Under the pieces are notes generated by a model. That model saw nothing but the letters and a program-made list of their open reading frames with translations, was not told the origin of the DNA and did not search any database. A DNA stretch of 64,000 nucleotides from Streptomyces halstedii (GTDB taxonomy: Bacteria > Actinomycetota > Actinomycetes > Streptomycetales > Streptomycetaceae). The translations under genes were made by a program, and so were the position numbers. Shown piece by piece: positions 26,951 through 35,909 of this stretch. How positions within the stretch are numbered: the first letter of the stretch is position 1; the number at the start of each line of letters is the position of its first letter. The DNA lies in the NCBI GenBank assembly GCA_000720535.1, contig JOAZ01000004.1, positions 62,001 to 126,000 of the forward strand, read 5' to 3'.

Positions 26951-27919
26951 TCAGGCGTAGTGCGCCCGCAGCGTGCCGTGCACCCCGGGCGCCGCCCCGA
27001 GGTGGTCCAGGCCCAGCAGTCCGGCCCCCAGCACCGGCGGCTGGGCGACGACCCGGATCACCGCCTTCGGCGCCCGCTCGGCCAGCAGCGCGCCGATCCG
27101 CTCGTCCAGCCGGGCGTGCCGGGCCGCGAGCACACTGCCGCCCAGCAGGACCGGGACCTCCTCGTCCAGCAGTCCGAGCCGCTCCAGCGCCACCGAGGCC
27201 ATCGCGACCACCTCGTCCGCCAGCCGGTCCACCAGCGCGGACGCCACCGGGTCGCCCGCGGCGCTCGTCGCGAACAGCACGGGGGTCAGCTCGTGCCGCG
27301 ACTCCTGCGGTATCCGGCCCCGGTGCAGGGCCTCGATCAGCGCGTACATCGAGTCCAGCCCGAAGTGGCCGGGCAGCGCGCGCGCCAGCTCCGTCGGCCC
27401 GCCCCGCCCGTCCTCGGCCCGCGCCGCGTACCACAGGGCCTCCTCCGCGAGACCCGAACCGCCGCCCCAGTCCCCGGATATCCGGCCGATCGCGGGGAAG
27501 CGGGCGGTACGGCCGTCCGGCACCATGCCCACGCAGTTGATCCCCGCGCCGCAGACGACGGCCACCCCCCTCGGCTCGTCCACCCCGGCCCGCAGGATCG
27601 CGAAGGTGTCGTTGCGGACCTCGACCGTGCGGCCCCACCCCCGGCGGAGCAGGGCCTCGGTCAGCTCGGCCTCCTCCACCGGGAGATCGGCGTTGGCCAG
27701 ACACGCCGAGACGTGCTCGACGGTGTCCACCGGCCGGCCGGCCCCGGCCAGGGCCCGCCCGATCGCGGAGGCCAGCACGTCGACCGCCGCCTCCACGCCG
27801 ACGACCGGCGGCTGGAACCCGCCGCCGCGCGCCGTCGAGAGCACCGAGCCGTCCTCGCCGATCAGTGCCACGTCGGTCTTGCTGTTCCCCGCGTCGACGG
27901 CGAGGACCGAAGCGTTCAC
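26951..27919 (-). CDS. BadF/BcrA-type sugar kinase (N-acetylglucosamine kinase-like)
   Basis: This 322-residue ASKHA-fold kinase has the phosphate-1 motif LAVDAGNSKTDVALI at the N-terminus. Further landmarks are the BadF/NagK family region GVAVVCGAGINCVG, IGRISGDWGGGSGLA and the adenosine loop PVLLGGSVLAARH. The family phosphorylates GlcNAc, glucosamine or related sugars, or activates other enzymes. The GTG at 27919 overlaps the stop of the GH4 gene (GTGA). As the last gene of the ABC/GH4 operon it probably phosphorylates the imported sugar or its product. Confidence 0.85.
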   Translation of the reverse strand: MNASVLAVDAGNSKTDVALIGEDGSVLSTARGGGFQPPVVGVEAAVDVLASAIGRALAGAGRPVDTVEHVSACLANADLPVEEAELTEALLRRGWGRTVEVRNDTFAILRAGVDEPRGVAVVCGAGINCVGMVPDGRTARFPAIGRISGDWGGGSGLAEEALWYAARAEDGRGGPTELARALPGHFGLDSMYALIEALHRGRIPQESRHELTPVLFATSAAGDPVASALVDRLADEVVAMASVALERLGLLDEEVPVLLGGSVLAARHARLDERIGALLAERAPKAVIRVVAQPPVLGAGLLGLDHLGAAPGVHGTLRAHYA

Positions 27920-29181
27920 GCCCACGCCAGGTGCTCCCGGTTGTGCGCGATCAGCCGGTCGGTGAGCCCTTCGGCGTACTCGGACTGGCCGATCAGCGGG
28001 TGCGCCAGCAGTGCCTTGAACACCCGGTCGCGGCCGCCGTGCAGCGCGGCCCGGAGCGCCAGGTCCTCGTACGCCGTCACACCGGCGACCAGCCCCGCGA
28101 ACAGCGGGTCCAGCGCGGGGACCGCGAGCGGCACGGCCCCCGTGCCGTCCACCCGCGCCTGTGTCTCGATGACCGCGTCGTCCGGCAGGAAGGGCAGCGT
28201 GCCGTTGTTGTACGTGTTGACGACCTGGATCTCCGAACCGCCGCCGCCGAGCAGGGAGGCCGCCAGGTCCACGGCCGCCTCCGAGTAGAAGGCGCCGCCG
28301 CGCTTGGCGAGCAGCGCGGGCTTCTCGTCCAGCGCCGGGTCGGCGTACAGCGCGAGGAGGTCCTTCTCCATCGCGGCGACCTCCGCCGCGCGGGACGGCT
28401 TGGTGGCCAGCTCCCGGACGACCTCGTCGTGCGCGTAGAAGTACCGCAGGTAGTACGAGGGGACGACGCCGAGCCGGTCCAGCAGCGCGGGGGACATCCG
28501 CAGGTCGGCGGCGACCGCCTCGCCGTGCTCCGCCAGCAGCCGGGGCAGCACGTCCTCGCCGTCCGGGCCGCCCAGGCGCACCCCCAGCTCCCACGAGAGG
28601 TGGTTGAGCCCGACGTGGTCCAGGTGCACCTCGGACGGGGCGACGTCCAGCAGCCGGGCGAACTTCCGCTGGAAGCCGATCGCCACGTTGCACAGGCCGA
28701 CGGCCTTGTGCCCGGCCTGGAGCAGGGCCCGGGTCACGATGCCGACCGGGTTGGTGAAGTCGATGATCCAGGCGTCGGGGTTGGTGCGCCGGACCCGCTC
28801 CGCGATGTCCAGGACGACCGGCACCGTGCGCATCGCCTTGGCGAGGCCGCCGGCCCCGGTGGTCTCCTGGCCGACGCAGCCGCACTCCAGCGGCCAGGTC
28901 TCGTCCTGCTCGCGGGCCGCCTGCCCGCCGACGCGCAGCTGGAGCAGCACCGCGTCGGCGCCGTCCACCCCCGCGTCGAGATCGGCGGTCGTGGTGATCC
29001 GCCCCGGGTGGCCCTGCTTGGCGAAGATCCGCCGGGCCAGCGGACCGACCAGGTCCAGCCGGTCGGCCGCCGGATCGACGAGCACCAGCTCCTCGATGGG
29101 CAGCGTGTCCCGCAACCGTGCGAAACCGTCGATCAGTTCGGGGGTGTAGGTGGACCCGCCACCCACTACTGCGAGCTTCAT
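27916..29181 (-). CDS. GH4 family glycosidase (6-phospho-beta-glucosidase-like)
   Basis: This 421-residue protein begins with the Rossmann motif MKLAVVGGGSTYTPELI for NAD. GH4 landmarks include DFTNPVGIV, the metal-binding GLCNVAIG and HVGLNHLSWE, and EIQVVNTYNNG. GH4 enzymes cleave by NAD- and Mn-dependent oxidation/elimination, mostly on 6-phospho-sugars delivered by a PTS. Here the partner is an ABC importer, which delivers unphosphorylated sugar, and a kinase gene overlaps the 3' end, so phosphorylation may precede cleavage. The start follows the MalG-type permease stop by one base. Confidence 0.88.
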   Translation of the reverse strand: MKLAVVGGGSTYTPELIDGFARLRDTLPIEELVLVDPAADRLDLVGPLARRIFAKQGHPGRITTTADLDAGVDGADAVLLQLRVGGQAAREQDETWPLECGCVGQETTGAGGLAKAMRTVPVVLDIAERVRRTNPDAWIIDFTNPVGIVTRALLQAGHKAVGLCNVAIGFQRKFARLLDVAPSEVHLDHVGLNHLSWELGVRLGGPDGEDVLPRLLAEHGEAVAADLRMSPALLDRLGVVPSYYLRYFYAHDEVVRELATKPSRAAEVAAMEKDLLALYADPALDEKPALLAKRGGAFYSEAAVDLAASLLGGGGSEIQVVNTYNNGTLPFLPDDAVIETQARVDGTGAVPLAVPALDPLFAGLVAGVTAYEDLALRAALHGGRDRVFKALLAHPLIGQSEYAEGLTDRLIAHNREHLAWA

Positions 29182-29182
29182 T

Positions 29183-30085
29183 TCAGCCCTTCACTCCAGT
29201 CAGTGTGACGCCCTCGACAAACGCCTTCTGGGCGAAGAAGAAGACGGCGATCACGGGGGCCATGACCAGAACGGTCGCGGCCATGGTCAGGTTCCAGTCG
29301 GTGTGGTGCGCGCCCTTGAAGGACTCCAGCCCGTAACTGAGGGTCCAGGCGCCCGGGTTCTCCGAGGCGTAGATCTGCGGCCCGAAGTAGTCGTTCCAGG
29401 CGGCGAAGAACTGGAACAGGGCGATCGCCGCGATGCCGGGCTTCGCCATCGGCAGCACGACCCTGATCAGGGTGCGGAACTCGCCGCAGCCGTCCACCTT
29501 CGCCGCGTCCAGGTACTCGTCGGGGATGGTCAGGAGGAACTGCCGCAGCAGGAAGATGGAGAACGCGTCCCCGAACGCCATCGGGATGATCAGCGGCCAG
29601 AGCGTGCCGGACAGGTCCAGCTGCTTCGCCCAGAACAGGTACATCGGGATGATGATCACCTGGGGCGGCAGCATCATCATGGAGATGACGAGCATCAGGG
29701 AGAGCCGGCGCCCCCGGAAGCGGAACTTCGCCAGCGCGTAGGCGACGGGCACCGAGGAGACCACCGTCAGCACGGTGCCCACCCCGGCGTACAGCAGGGT
29801 GTTGCGCCACCAGGTCAGGAAGCCCGGGGTGTCGAACACGCGCCGGTAGTTGTCCCATTCCCAGGTGCGGGGGATCAGGTCGCGGGTCAGCGCCTGCTGG
29901 TCGCTCATCAGCGAGGTCAGCACCACGAAGACGAACGGCAGGACGAAGAAGAGGGCGGCTGCCACCCCCAGGGAGTGCACCGCGATCCAGTGCAGCACCG
30001 CCTTGCGGCGGGCGGCGCGCAGGGCGGGCGAGGGCGCCTCGGGGGAGGCGGCCGGCGGCCGGGGCGGGTCGAGGAGTTGGGTCAT
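29183..30085 (-). CDS. Carbohydrate ABC transporter permease, MalG type
   Basis: This 300-residue protein has six predicted membrane helices, beginning VHSLGVAAALFFVLPFVFVV. The EAA loop is EYLDAAKVDGCGEFRTLIRVVLP, the contact with the ATPase. It ends with an AQKAFVEGVT tail typical of MalG-like proteins. With the MalF-type neighbour it forms the channel of a sugar importer. No ATPase gene is present in the operon; in Streptomyces the shared ATPase MsiK usually serves such importers. Confidence 0.9.
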   Translation of the reverse strand: MTQLLDPPRPPAASPEAPSPALRAARRKAVLHWIAVHSLGVAAALFFVLPFVFVVLTSLMSDQQALTRDLIPRTWEWDNYRRVFDTPGFLTWWRNTLLYAGVGTVLTVVSSVPVAYALAKFRFRGRRLSLMLVISMMMLPPQVIIIPMYLFWAKQLDLSGTLWPLIIPMAFGDAFSIFLLRQFLLTIPDEYLDAAKVDGCGEFRTLIRVVLPMAKPGIAAIALFQFFAAWNDYFGPQIYASENPGAWTLSYGLESFKGAHHTDWNLTMAATVLVMAPVIAVFFFAQKAFVEGVTLTGVKG

Positions 30086-30088
30086 GGC

Positions 30089-31030
30089 TCAGTCACCGGC
30101 CTGGATGAGGTTGTTGCGGCCCCGCATCAGCAGTGCGGTGAAGGCCATGGCCAGGGCGAACAGGACGAGGGCGACCACGCAGGCGGAGCCGTAGTCGAAG
30201 CGCTGGAAGCCCAGGTTGTAGACGAGCTGGGGCAGCGTCAGGGTCGACTTGTCGGGATAGCCGGGCTCGAACTGCTGGCCGGAGCCCCCGATCACCCCCG
30301 AGGCGACCTTCCCCGCCACGAGCGGCTGGGTGTAGTACTGCATCGCCTGGATCACCCCGGTGACCACGGCGAAGAGCACGATCGGCGAGATGTTCGGCAG
30401 CGTGACGAAGCGGAACCGCTGCCAGGGCGACGTACCGTCCAGCTCGGCCGCCTCGTACTGCTCCTTGGGTACGTCCAGGAGCGCCGCCATGAAGATCACC
30501 ATCAGGTCCCCGATGCCCCACACGGCGAGCATGGTGAGCGCGGGCTTCGACCAGGTGGCGTCGTTGAACCAGCCGGGCGTCGGCAGGCCGAGGTCGCCCA
30601 GGATCGAGTTGACCGGGCCCGTCCCCGGGTTGAGCAGGAAGACGAACGCCAGCGTCGCGGCGACCGGCGGGGCCAGGTAGGGCAGGTAGAAGAAGGTGCG
30701 GAAGAGCCCCGTCCCCGTCTTGATCTTGGTGATCAGCATGCCGATCCCGAGCCCGAACACGACCCGGCAGGTGACCATGACGAGGACCAGCCACAGGGTG
30801 TTGGCCAGGGACGGCCAGAACATCGGGTAGTCGGAGAAGACGTACGTCCAGTTCGTCAGCCCGTTGAAGGACGGCGCCCCGAAGCCGTCGTACTTCATGA
30901 ACGAGAAGTACACGGTCGAGACCATCGGGTACGCGAAGAAGACGCTGAACCCGATCAGCCAGGGCGACATGAAGGCCGCTGTCCGCAGCGCCGATCTGCG
31001 GCGCTTGGAGCGGAGGGTGTGCGTGGTCAT
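30089..31030 (-). CDS. Carbohydrate ABC transporter permease, MalF type
   Basis: This 313-residue permease has six membrane helices, the first being MSPWLIGFSVFFAYPMV. The EAA loop EQYEAAELDGTSPWQRFRFVTLP and the family start around YFSFMKYDGFG are clear. The ATG at 31030 (MTTHTLRSKRRR) gives the normal cytoplasmic basic lead. It lies 4 bases after the binding-protein stop and 3 bases before the MalG-type gene, so it is tightly co-transcribed. Confidence 0.9.
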   Translation of the reverse strand: MTTHTLRSKRRRSALRTAAFMSPWLIGFSVFFAYPMVSTVYFSFMKYDGFGAPSFNGLTNWTYVFSDYPMFWPSLANTLWLVLVMVTCRVVFGLGIGMLITKIKTGTGLFRTFFYLPYLAPPVAATLAFVFLLNPGTGPVNSILGDLGLPTPGWFNDATWSKPALTMLAVWGIGDLMVIFMAALLDVPKEQYEAAELDGTSPWQRFRFVTLPNISPIVLFAVVTGVIQAMQYYTQPLVAGKVASGVIGGSGQQFEPGYPDKSTLTLPQLVYNLGFQRFDYGSACVVALVLFALAMAFTALLMRGRNNLIQAGD

Positions 31031-31034
31031 CGGA

Positions 31035-32369
31035 CTACTTCGCCTTGGCGATGTCGGTGTCGATCTGGGCGGCGGTCTTCTCCAGCCCCGCCTTGAGGTC
31101 CGTGACCGCGCCCTTCTCGTACTGGAAGCCGAAGTCCTGGATCGTCTGCTGGTAGGTCGCGCCGTTGACGGCACCGTCCGGGGTGTTGGACTTCGGGTGC
31201 TGGGCGATGTCGAGGAAGGTCTTGAAGCGCGGGTCGAACTTCAGGCCGGGCGACTTCAGCGCCTCGAAGGTGGAGGGCACGTTGCGGATGCCGTTGGCGA
31301 AGTCGACCACCGCCTGGGTGTCGCTGGTCATGAACTTCACCAGCTCCCAGGCCGCGTTCTGCTTCTTGCTGGACGGCGCGATGCCCATGATCGTGCCGGA
31401 CAGGAAGCCCTTGCCGTAGCTGTCGGCCTCGTCGTCGGCGACCGGCATGGGCGCCACCCCGATCTCGAACGGCACCTTCGCGTCGGTGGCCATCCCCAGC
31501 CGCCACTCACCGTCGAGCTGCATCGCGACCTGCCCGGTGTGGAAGGGGTGCTTGGAGCCCCACTCGTCACCGAACGTGCCCCGGTACTTCTCCAGCTTCG
31601 CGTAGCCGCCCAGGTCCTCGACCAGCTTCTTCTGGTACGTGAACATCTCGGCGAAGGCCGGGTCCTTGGCGATGTTCGACTTGCCGTCCGCGTCGAAGTA
31701 GGTGTGGTCCCACGAGGACAGGTAGTGGTCGGCGACCGTCTCGTAGCCGTGGAAGGTCGGCATGAAGCCGAGCTGCTCGTAGCTGTCGCCCTTGGTGATC
31801 GTCAGCTTCTTGGCGACGGAGGCCAGTTCGGACATCGTCTTCGGCGGCGCGGTGATCCCGGCCTTCTCGAAGGCGTCCTTGTTGTAGTAGAGGCCGTAGG
31901 CGTCCGCGAGCAGGGGCAGGGCGCAGCGGTCGCCCTCGAACTGCGTGTAGTCGAGGAGGACCTTCGGGAAGGTCTTCTCCAGGTCGAGCCCCGACTTCTC
32001 GATGAACGGCGCCAGATCGGCGAAGGCGCCGGAGGAGCAGAACTTGCCGACGTTGGAGGTGGTGAAGGAGGACACCACGTCGGGGCCGTTGGAACCGCCC
32101 GCGCGCAGCGCCTGGTTGAGCTTGTCGTCGTTGATGTTGCCGCCGACGTTCACGGTGATGTTGGGGTGGGTCTTCTCGAACCGGTCGATGGTGTCCTGGA
32201 CGGCCTTCACCTCCGAGGGGGCGCTCCAGCCGTGCCAGAAGTTGATCGTGGTCCTGGCTTTCGGGTCGTCGTTCGCACCGGACTCGGCCTGGCCCGTACA
32301 GGCGGTGGCGAGCACCGAGATCGCGGCGACGGCGACGGCGGCGGTGGTCATCGTGCGGCTTCTGCGCAT
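31035..32369 (-). CDS. Sugar-binding lipoprotein of an ABC importer
   Basis: This 444-residue extracellular solute-binding protein (family 1) has a signal peptide with lipobox LATAC, giving a diacylglycerol-modified Cys at about residue 24. The fold starts TTINFWHGWSAPSEVKAVQDT and contains the usual hinge regions (VGKFCSSGAFADLAPFI, VAMQLDGEWRLG). It delivers a sugar, probably a disaccharide or oligosaccharide, to the two permeases. It follows the ROK gene by 84 bases, where on the minus strand the segment CTTCACCGC is repeated, and GGGAG precedes the ATG. Confidence 0.9.
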   Translation of the reverse strand: MRRSRTMTTAAVAVAAISVLATACTGQAESGANDDPKARTTINFWHGWSAPSEVKAVQDTIDRFEKTHPNITVNVGGNINDDKLNQALRAGGSNGPDVVSSFTTSNVGKFCSSGAFADLAPFIEKSGLDLEKTFPKVLLDYTQFEGDRCALPLLADAYGLYYNKDAFEKAGITAPPKTMSELASVAKKLTITKGDSYEQLGFMPTFHGYETVADHYLSSWDHTYFDADGKSNIAKDPAFAEMFTYQKKLVEDLGGYAKLEKYRGTFGDEWGSKHPFHTGQVAMQLDGEWRLGMATDAKVPFEIGVAPMPVADDEADSYGKGFLSGTIMGIAPSSKKQNAAWELVKFMTSDTQAVVDFANGIRNVPSTFEALKSPGLKFDPRFKTFLDIAQHPKSNTPDGAVNGATYQQTIQDFGFQYEKGAVTDLKAGLEKTAAQIDTDIAKAK

Positions 32370-32453
32370 GACAAAGCTCCCAGGGGCGGGTGATGAGGAG
32401 GTGAAGGCGGTGAAGGCGGTGAAGCGGGGAGGGACGGGTGGGGCGTGAGGTGT

Positions 32454-33668
32454 TCAGCGTGAGGTGTCGAACACTTCGTCGCGGGTGTCGGCGAGGGCCC
32501 GTTCGAGGGCGCCCCGCAGGACGGGGTGGTGGTCGATGCGGCCGAGCACGAGGCGGGGCCGGGAGGCGGCCAGCTCGGCCAGCTCGGACTGGACCAGGGA
32601 GCGCAGCAGCTCGCCGCCGCAGGAGACCAGTCCGCCGGAGAGGACGATCAGCCCGGGGTCGAGGACCGCGGTGAGGGAGGCGAGGCCGGTGGCCAGCCGC
32701 TGGGCGTACTGCCGCAGCAGCTCGGTGAGCGCCGGGTCCCGCTCCCAGGCGGCGACGGCCCGGGTCAGCAGTCCGGCCGCGACCTCGGCGTACGGCTGGT
32801 GCGGGGTCTCGATGCCGAGCGAGGTGGCGAGCCGGGGCACCGCCTGGGCGCCCGCGAGCTCCTGGAAACCGCCGGCGTTGGCCTTGACCACCTGGCGTAC
32901 CAGGGGGGTGCCGGGCACCGGCAGGAAGCCGACCTCGCCCGCGCCGCCGGTGAAGCCGCGGTGCAGCCGGCCGTTGATGACGAGGGCGGCGCCGAGGCCC
33001 TCCTCGTTCCACAGGAGGACGAAGTCCTCGTGGTCCTGGGCGGCTCCGAGCCGCTGCTCGGCCACCGCGACCAGGTTCACGTCGTTCTCGTACTCCACCG
33101 GCATGGGCAGGCACGCGGCCAGCTCGTCCAGCAGGGTGGGGGAGTGCCAGCCGGGCAGGTGCGAGGCGTAGCGCAGCCGGCCCGTGCCCGGGTCGAAGGC
33201 GCCCGGGGTGCCGATGACGACCCGGTGCACCTCGGCACGGGTGATCCCGGCCTCCTTCACGGCACCGTCCAGCGCCTGGGTCACCTGGGGGACCACGCCG
33301 TCGGCGCGCCGTCCGCGGGTGGGCAGCTCGTACGTGCCGACGGTCTCCCCGGTCACGTCCGCGACGGCGGCGACGATCCGGTCCGCGGTCACGTCGAGGC
33401 CCGCGACGTGCGCGGCTCGCGCGTTGACCGCGTACAGCTGGGCGTTGGGTCCCGGCCGTCCCTCGCTGGTGCCGGTGGCGACGACGAGTCCGGCCGCCTC
33501 CAGGCGGGCGAGGAGCTGGGAGGCGGTGGGCTTGGACAGGCCCGTCAGCTTCCCGATCTTCGTCCGGGTCAGCGGACCGTGCTCCAGCAGCAGGTCCAGG
33601 GCGGCCCGGTCGTTCATCGCCCGCAGCACGCGCGGGGTGCCCGGAATGCCTGGTGTGGTGCCGGCCAT
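32454..33668 (-). CDS. ROK-family transcriptional repressor of the sugar operon
   Basis: This 404-residue protein has an N-terminal winged helix (TKIGKLTGLSKPTASQLLARLEAAGLV) and a C-terminal ROK sugar-kinase-like domain (VAGLDVTADRIVAAVADV, VVIGTPGAFDPGTG). The usual ROK zinc-site Cys cluster is not evident, so this is a regulator form without an obvious zinc site. The ATG at 33668 lacks a clear Shine-Dalgarno. A 13-base palindrome sits 25 bases upstream in its promoter. As first gene of the run ROK-binding protein-permeases-GH4-kinase it probably represses itself and the whole operon until the sugar or sugar phosphate binds. Confidence 0.88.
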   Translation of the reverse strand: MAGTTPGIPGTPRVLRAMNDRAALDLLLEHGPLTRTKIGKLTGLSKPTASQLLARLEAAGLVVATGTSEGRPGPNAQLYAVNARAAHVAGLDVTADRIVAAVADVTGETVGTYELPTRGRRADGVVPQVTQALDGAVKEAGITRAEVHRVVIGTPGAFDPGTGRLRYASHLPGWHSPTLLDELAACLPMPVEYENDVNLVAVAEQRLGAAQDHEDFVLLWNEEGLGAALVINGRLHRGFTGGAGEVGFLPVPGTPLVRQVVKANAGGFQELAGAQAVPRLATSLGIETPHQPYAEVAAGLLTRAVAAWERDPALTELLRQYAQRLATGLASLTAVLDPGLIVLSGGLVSCGGELLRSLVQSELAELAASRPRLVLGRIDHHPVLRGALERALADTRDEVFDTSR

Positions 33669-33687
33669 GGAGGATGCGCCCCGCCCT

Positions 33688-33705
33688 CTGTTAGGAAAGT
33701 TTCCT
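33688..33705 (-). promoter_or_regulatory. ROK operator over the promoter of the sugar operon
   Basis: AGGAAA and TTTCCT form a perfect 6+1+6 palindrome at 33693-33705. On the minus strand it runs directly into TAACAG (33693-33688), a plausible -10 box, giving a leader of about 15 bases before the ATG. A bound repressor would cover the -35/-10 spacer. Short AT-rich palindromes of this kind are typical for ROK regulators. No second copy is seen before the binding-protein gene. Confidence 0.7.
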
Positions 33706-33820
33706 GTTCGTTGGGAGGACGGTAGGACGCGTGTCACCCGGTCGTCAATGGGTCGGCGCCCTGTACTGCCGAAGCGTTGTCCGCGCCAGGCCACGGGAGC
33801 CCCCGTGGGCGCGGGACGCG

Positions 33821-33855
33821 CCGGAGCCCCCGCACGGTGGGTGCGGGGGCTCCGG
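33821..33855 (-). terminator. Terminator of the mscS-type gene
   Basis: A 15-bp perfect stem (CCGGAGCCCCCGCAC with its complement) with a 5-base loop lies 48 bases after the stop of the mechanosensitive channel gene. A smaller hairpin (CCACGGG...CCCGTGG) lies beyond it. Confidence 0.7.
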
Positions 33856-33902
33856 TGGATGGTCGTGCTTCGCCAGGGGCCGCGGGTCGCGGTGGGGACG
33901 TC

Positions 33903-34961
33903 CTACTTCGCCAGGGGCGGCGGTATCGGCGTCGCCGCGAGGGACTGCGGGGAGGTGGCGGAGGCGAAGGCCGACGGCGCGGACATGCCGGCGGTCGGGT
34001 CCGCGGACGCCTCGCCGTCCGGCTCGGCGGTGGGGCCGAGCATCCGGATGCCCGCCTCGTCCAACGCCTGCTTGATGCGCCAGCGCAGCTCGCGCTCCAC
34101 GCTCACCGACTTGCCCGGCATCGTCTTCGCGGTGACCCGGACGGTCATCGAGTCCAGCAGCACCGCGTCCAGGCCGAGGATCTCCACCGGGCCCCACAGC
34201 CGCTCCGACCAGGGCTCCTCCTTGGCCAGCGTCTCCGTGGCCCCGGCGATCGTCTCGCGCACGCGCCCCAGGTCCTCCGTGGGGCGGACCATGACGTCCA
34301 CACCGGCCGTGGACCAGCCCTGGCTGAGGTTGCCGATCCGCTTCACCTCGCCGTTGCGGACGTACCAGATCTCGCCGTTGTCGCCGCGCAGCTTGGTGAC
34401 CCGCAGGCCGACCTCGATGACCTCGCCGGAGGCGACCCCCGCGTCGATCTGGTCACCGACGCCGTACTGGTCCTCCAGGATCATGAACACCCCGGACAGG
34501 AAGTCCGTGACGAGGTTGCGCGCACCGAAGCCGAGCGCCACCCCGGCGACTCCGGCGGAGGCCAGCAGCGGTGCCAGGTTGATCTGGAACGCACCGAGGA
34601 TCATCAGCGCGGCCGTGCCCAGGATCAGGAACGAGGTGACCGAGCGGAGCACCGAGCCGATGGCCTCCGAGCGCTGGCGGCGGCGCTCGGCGTTGACCAG
34701 CAGACCGCCGAGCGCGGTGCCCTCCACCGCCTGGGCACTGCGGTTCATCCGGGCGATGAGGTTGGTCAGGGCACGCCGGATCACGTACCGGAGGACCAGG
34801 GCGATCGCCGTGATGAGCAGGATGCGCAGGCCGGTGTTCAGCCAGGTGGACCAGTTCTCCTGGACCCACCCCGCGGCGTCGCCGGCCCGCTCGGCGGCTT
34901 CGTCCAGCGAGCCGCCCGGCTCGGGCGACGGGGTCGCGGCCAGGAGCACGGACAGGGGCAC
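33903..34961 (-). CDS. MscS-family small-conductance mechanosensitive channel
   Basis: This 352-residue membrane protein has an N-terminal extracellular lead, helices near LNTGLRILLITAIALVLRYVI and VLRSVTSFLILGTAALMILGA, and the pore helix plus beta domain sequence GVAGVALGFGARNLVTDFLS. That stretch is the family signature, with QNLV replaced by RNLV. A soluble beta/alpha domain and a disordered Ala/Pro tail follow. It releases solutes on hypo-osmotic shock. The GTG at 34961 has GGAGG about eight bases upstream; longer upstream reading frame is not needed for the fold. Confidence 0.88.
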   Translation of the reverse strand: MPLSVLLAATPSPEPGGSLDEAAERAGDAAGWVQENWSTWLNTGLRILLITAIALVLRYVIRRALTNLIARMNRSAQAVEGTALGGLLVNAERRRQRSEAIGSVLRSVTSFLILGTAALMILGAFQINLAPLLASAGVAGVALGFGARNLVTDFLSGVFMILEDQYGVGDQIDAGVASGEVIEVGLRVTKLRGDNGEIWYVRNGEVKRIGNLSQGWSTAGVDVMVRPTEDLGRVRETIAGATETLAKEEPWSERLWGPVEILGLDAVLLDSMTVRVTAKTMPGKSVSVERELRWRIKQALDEAGIRMLGPTAEPDGEASADPTAGMSAPSAFASATSPQSLAATPIPPPLAK

Positions 34962-35292
34962 GGCGGGGACCTCCAGGAGGGGGCGACGGGGAGACCGACA
35001 AGAGTAACGAAGCCGAGGTGGTGGCCGACGGCCGTCCGGGGGCGGAGAGACACGTCTCACCCTCCCCGGAGGGCGGCCCCGGGCGGTGTGGCCGATCACA
35101 CAGCGGCCGCGGCCGCCTGACCGAACCGCCTGCTGCGGCCCGGTGCGGGGGCGCGCCCGGCCGGGTGAGCGGAAAAATCCTCCCGGCCCGTTACCCGTAC
35201 GTGGTGGCGCTACGACCAGCCATGAGGGGAGACTGAGACCGGATCGTCCCGGCGCGAGCCACGCGCCGCCGGCGTACAAGGAGGCATCCACC
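34962..35292. other. Divergent intergenic region between mscS-type and HNH genes
   Basis: These 331 bases should carry the promoters of both divergent genes. The only structure I see is a 14-base GC palindrome GCGGCCGCGGCCGC at 35103-35116 and an AGGAGG ribosome site for the HNH gene at its right end. No RNA gene or conserved small ORF is evident. Confidence 0.4.
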
Positions 35293-35883
35293 GTGCCGCA
35301 CGTCCTGGTTCTCAACGCGTCGTACGAGCCGCTCGGCGTCGTACCGCTCCGCCGCGCGCTCGTCCTCGTCCTGGAGAACAAGGCCATCAGCCTTGAGGAG
35401 TCCGGCGCCTTCCTGCACAGTGCCACCCGTGCCGTGGCGGCCCCCAGCGTCATCCGGCTCAAACGGTTCGTCCGGGTGCCCTACCGGGGTCCGGTGCCGC
35501 TGACCCGGCGCGCGCTCTTCGCCCGGGACGGCGGCCGCTGCATGTACTGCGGAGCCGCCGCGACCAGCGTCGACCACGTCATCCCCCGCAGCCGTGGGGG
35601 GCGGCACGCCTGGGACAACGTGGTGGCGGCCTGCCGCCGCTGCAACCACGTCAAGGCGGACCGCCATCTGCCCGAGCTGGGGTGGCGGCTGCGCCACCAG
35701 CCCGCCCCGCCCACCGGTCTGGCCTGGCGGATCATCGGCACGGGCCACCGTGATCCGCGCTGGCTGCCCTATTTGCAGCCGTTCGGCGCGGACGACGTGA
35801 TGGCCCGGATCGACGGCGTGTGCGCCAAGGAGTCCGGGCCCGCGCCGTCCGGGGGCACGCGGCACTACTCGGCGACGGCGTAG
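35293..35883 (+). CDS. HNH endonuclease
   Basis: This 196-residue protein has an N-terminal region VLVLNASYEPLGVVPLRRA, typical of the large actinobacterial HNH family. The nuclease core has the first zinc Cys pair CMYC, VDHVIPRSRGG with the catalytic His, WDNVVAACRRCN with the second Cys pair, and the helix HVKADR. All key residues are present, so it should be active, probably as a nicking or repair enzyme; it is not next to any phage or restriction gene. The GTG at 35293 follows AGGAGG at 35278-35283. Confidence 0.9.
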   Translation: MPHVLVLNASYEPLGVVPLRRALVLVLENKAISLEESGAFLHSATRAVAAPSVIRLKRFVRVPYRGPVPLTRRALFARDGGRCMYCGAAATSVDHVIPRSRGGRHAWDNVVAACRRCNHVKADRHLPELGWRLRHQPAPPTGLAWRIIGTGHRDPRWLPYLQPFGADDVMARIDGVCAKESGPAPSGGTRHYSATA

Positions 35884-35909
35884 CACGGGCAGCGGCCCCG
35901 GACACGCTC

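Noticed and set aside
29150-31096. Plus-strand open frame opposite the two sugar permeases
   Set aside because: It mirrors membrane-helix codons and gives a charged, domain-free product.
33903-35462. Longer mechanosensitive channel starting upstream of GTG 34961
   Set aside because: The extra N-terminus is Arg/Pro-rich with no helix, overlaps the divergent promoter region, and the GTG has a proper ribosome site.
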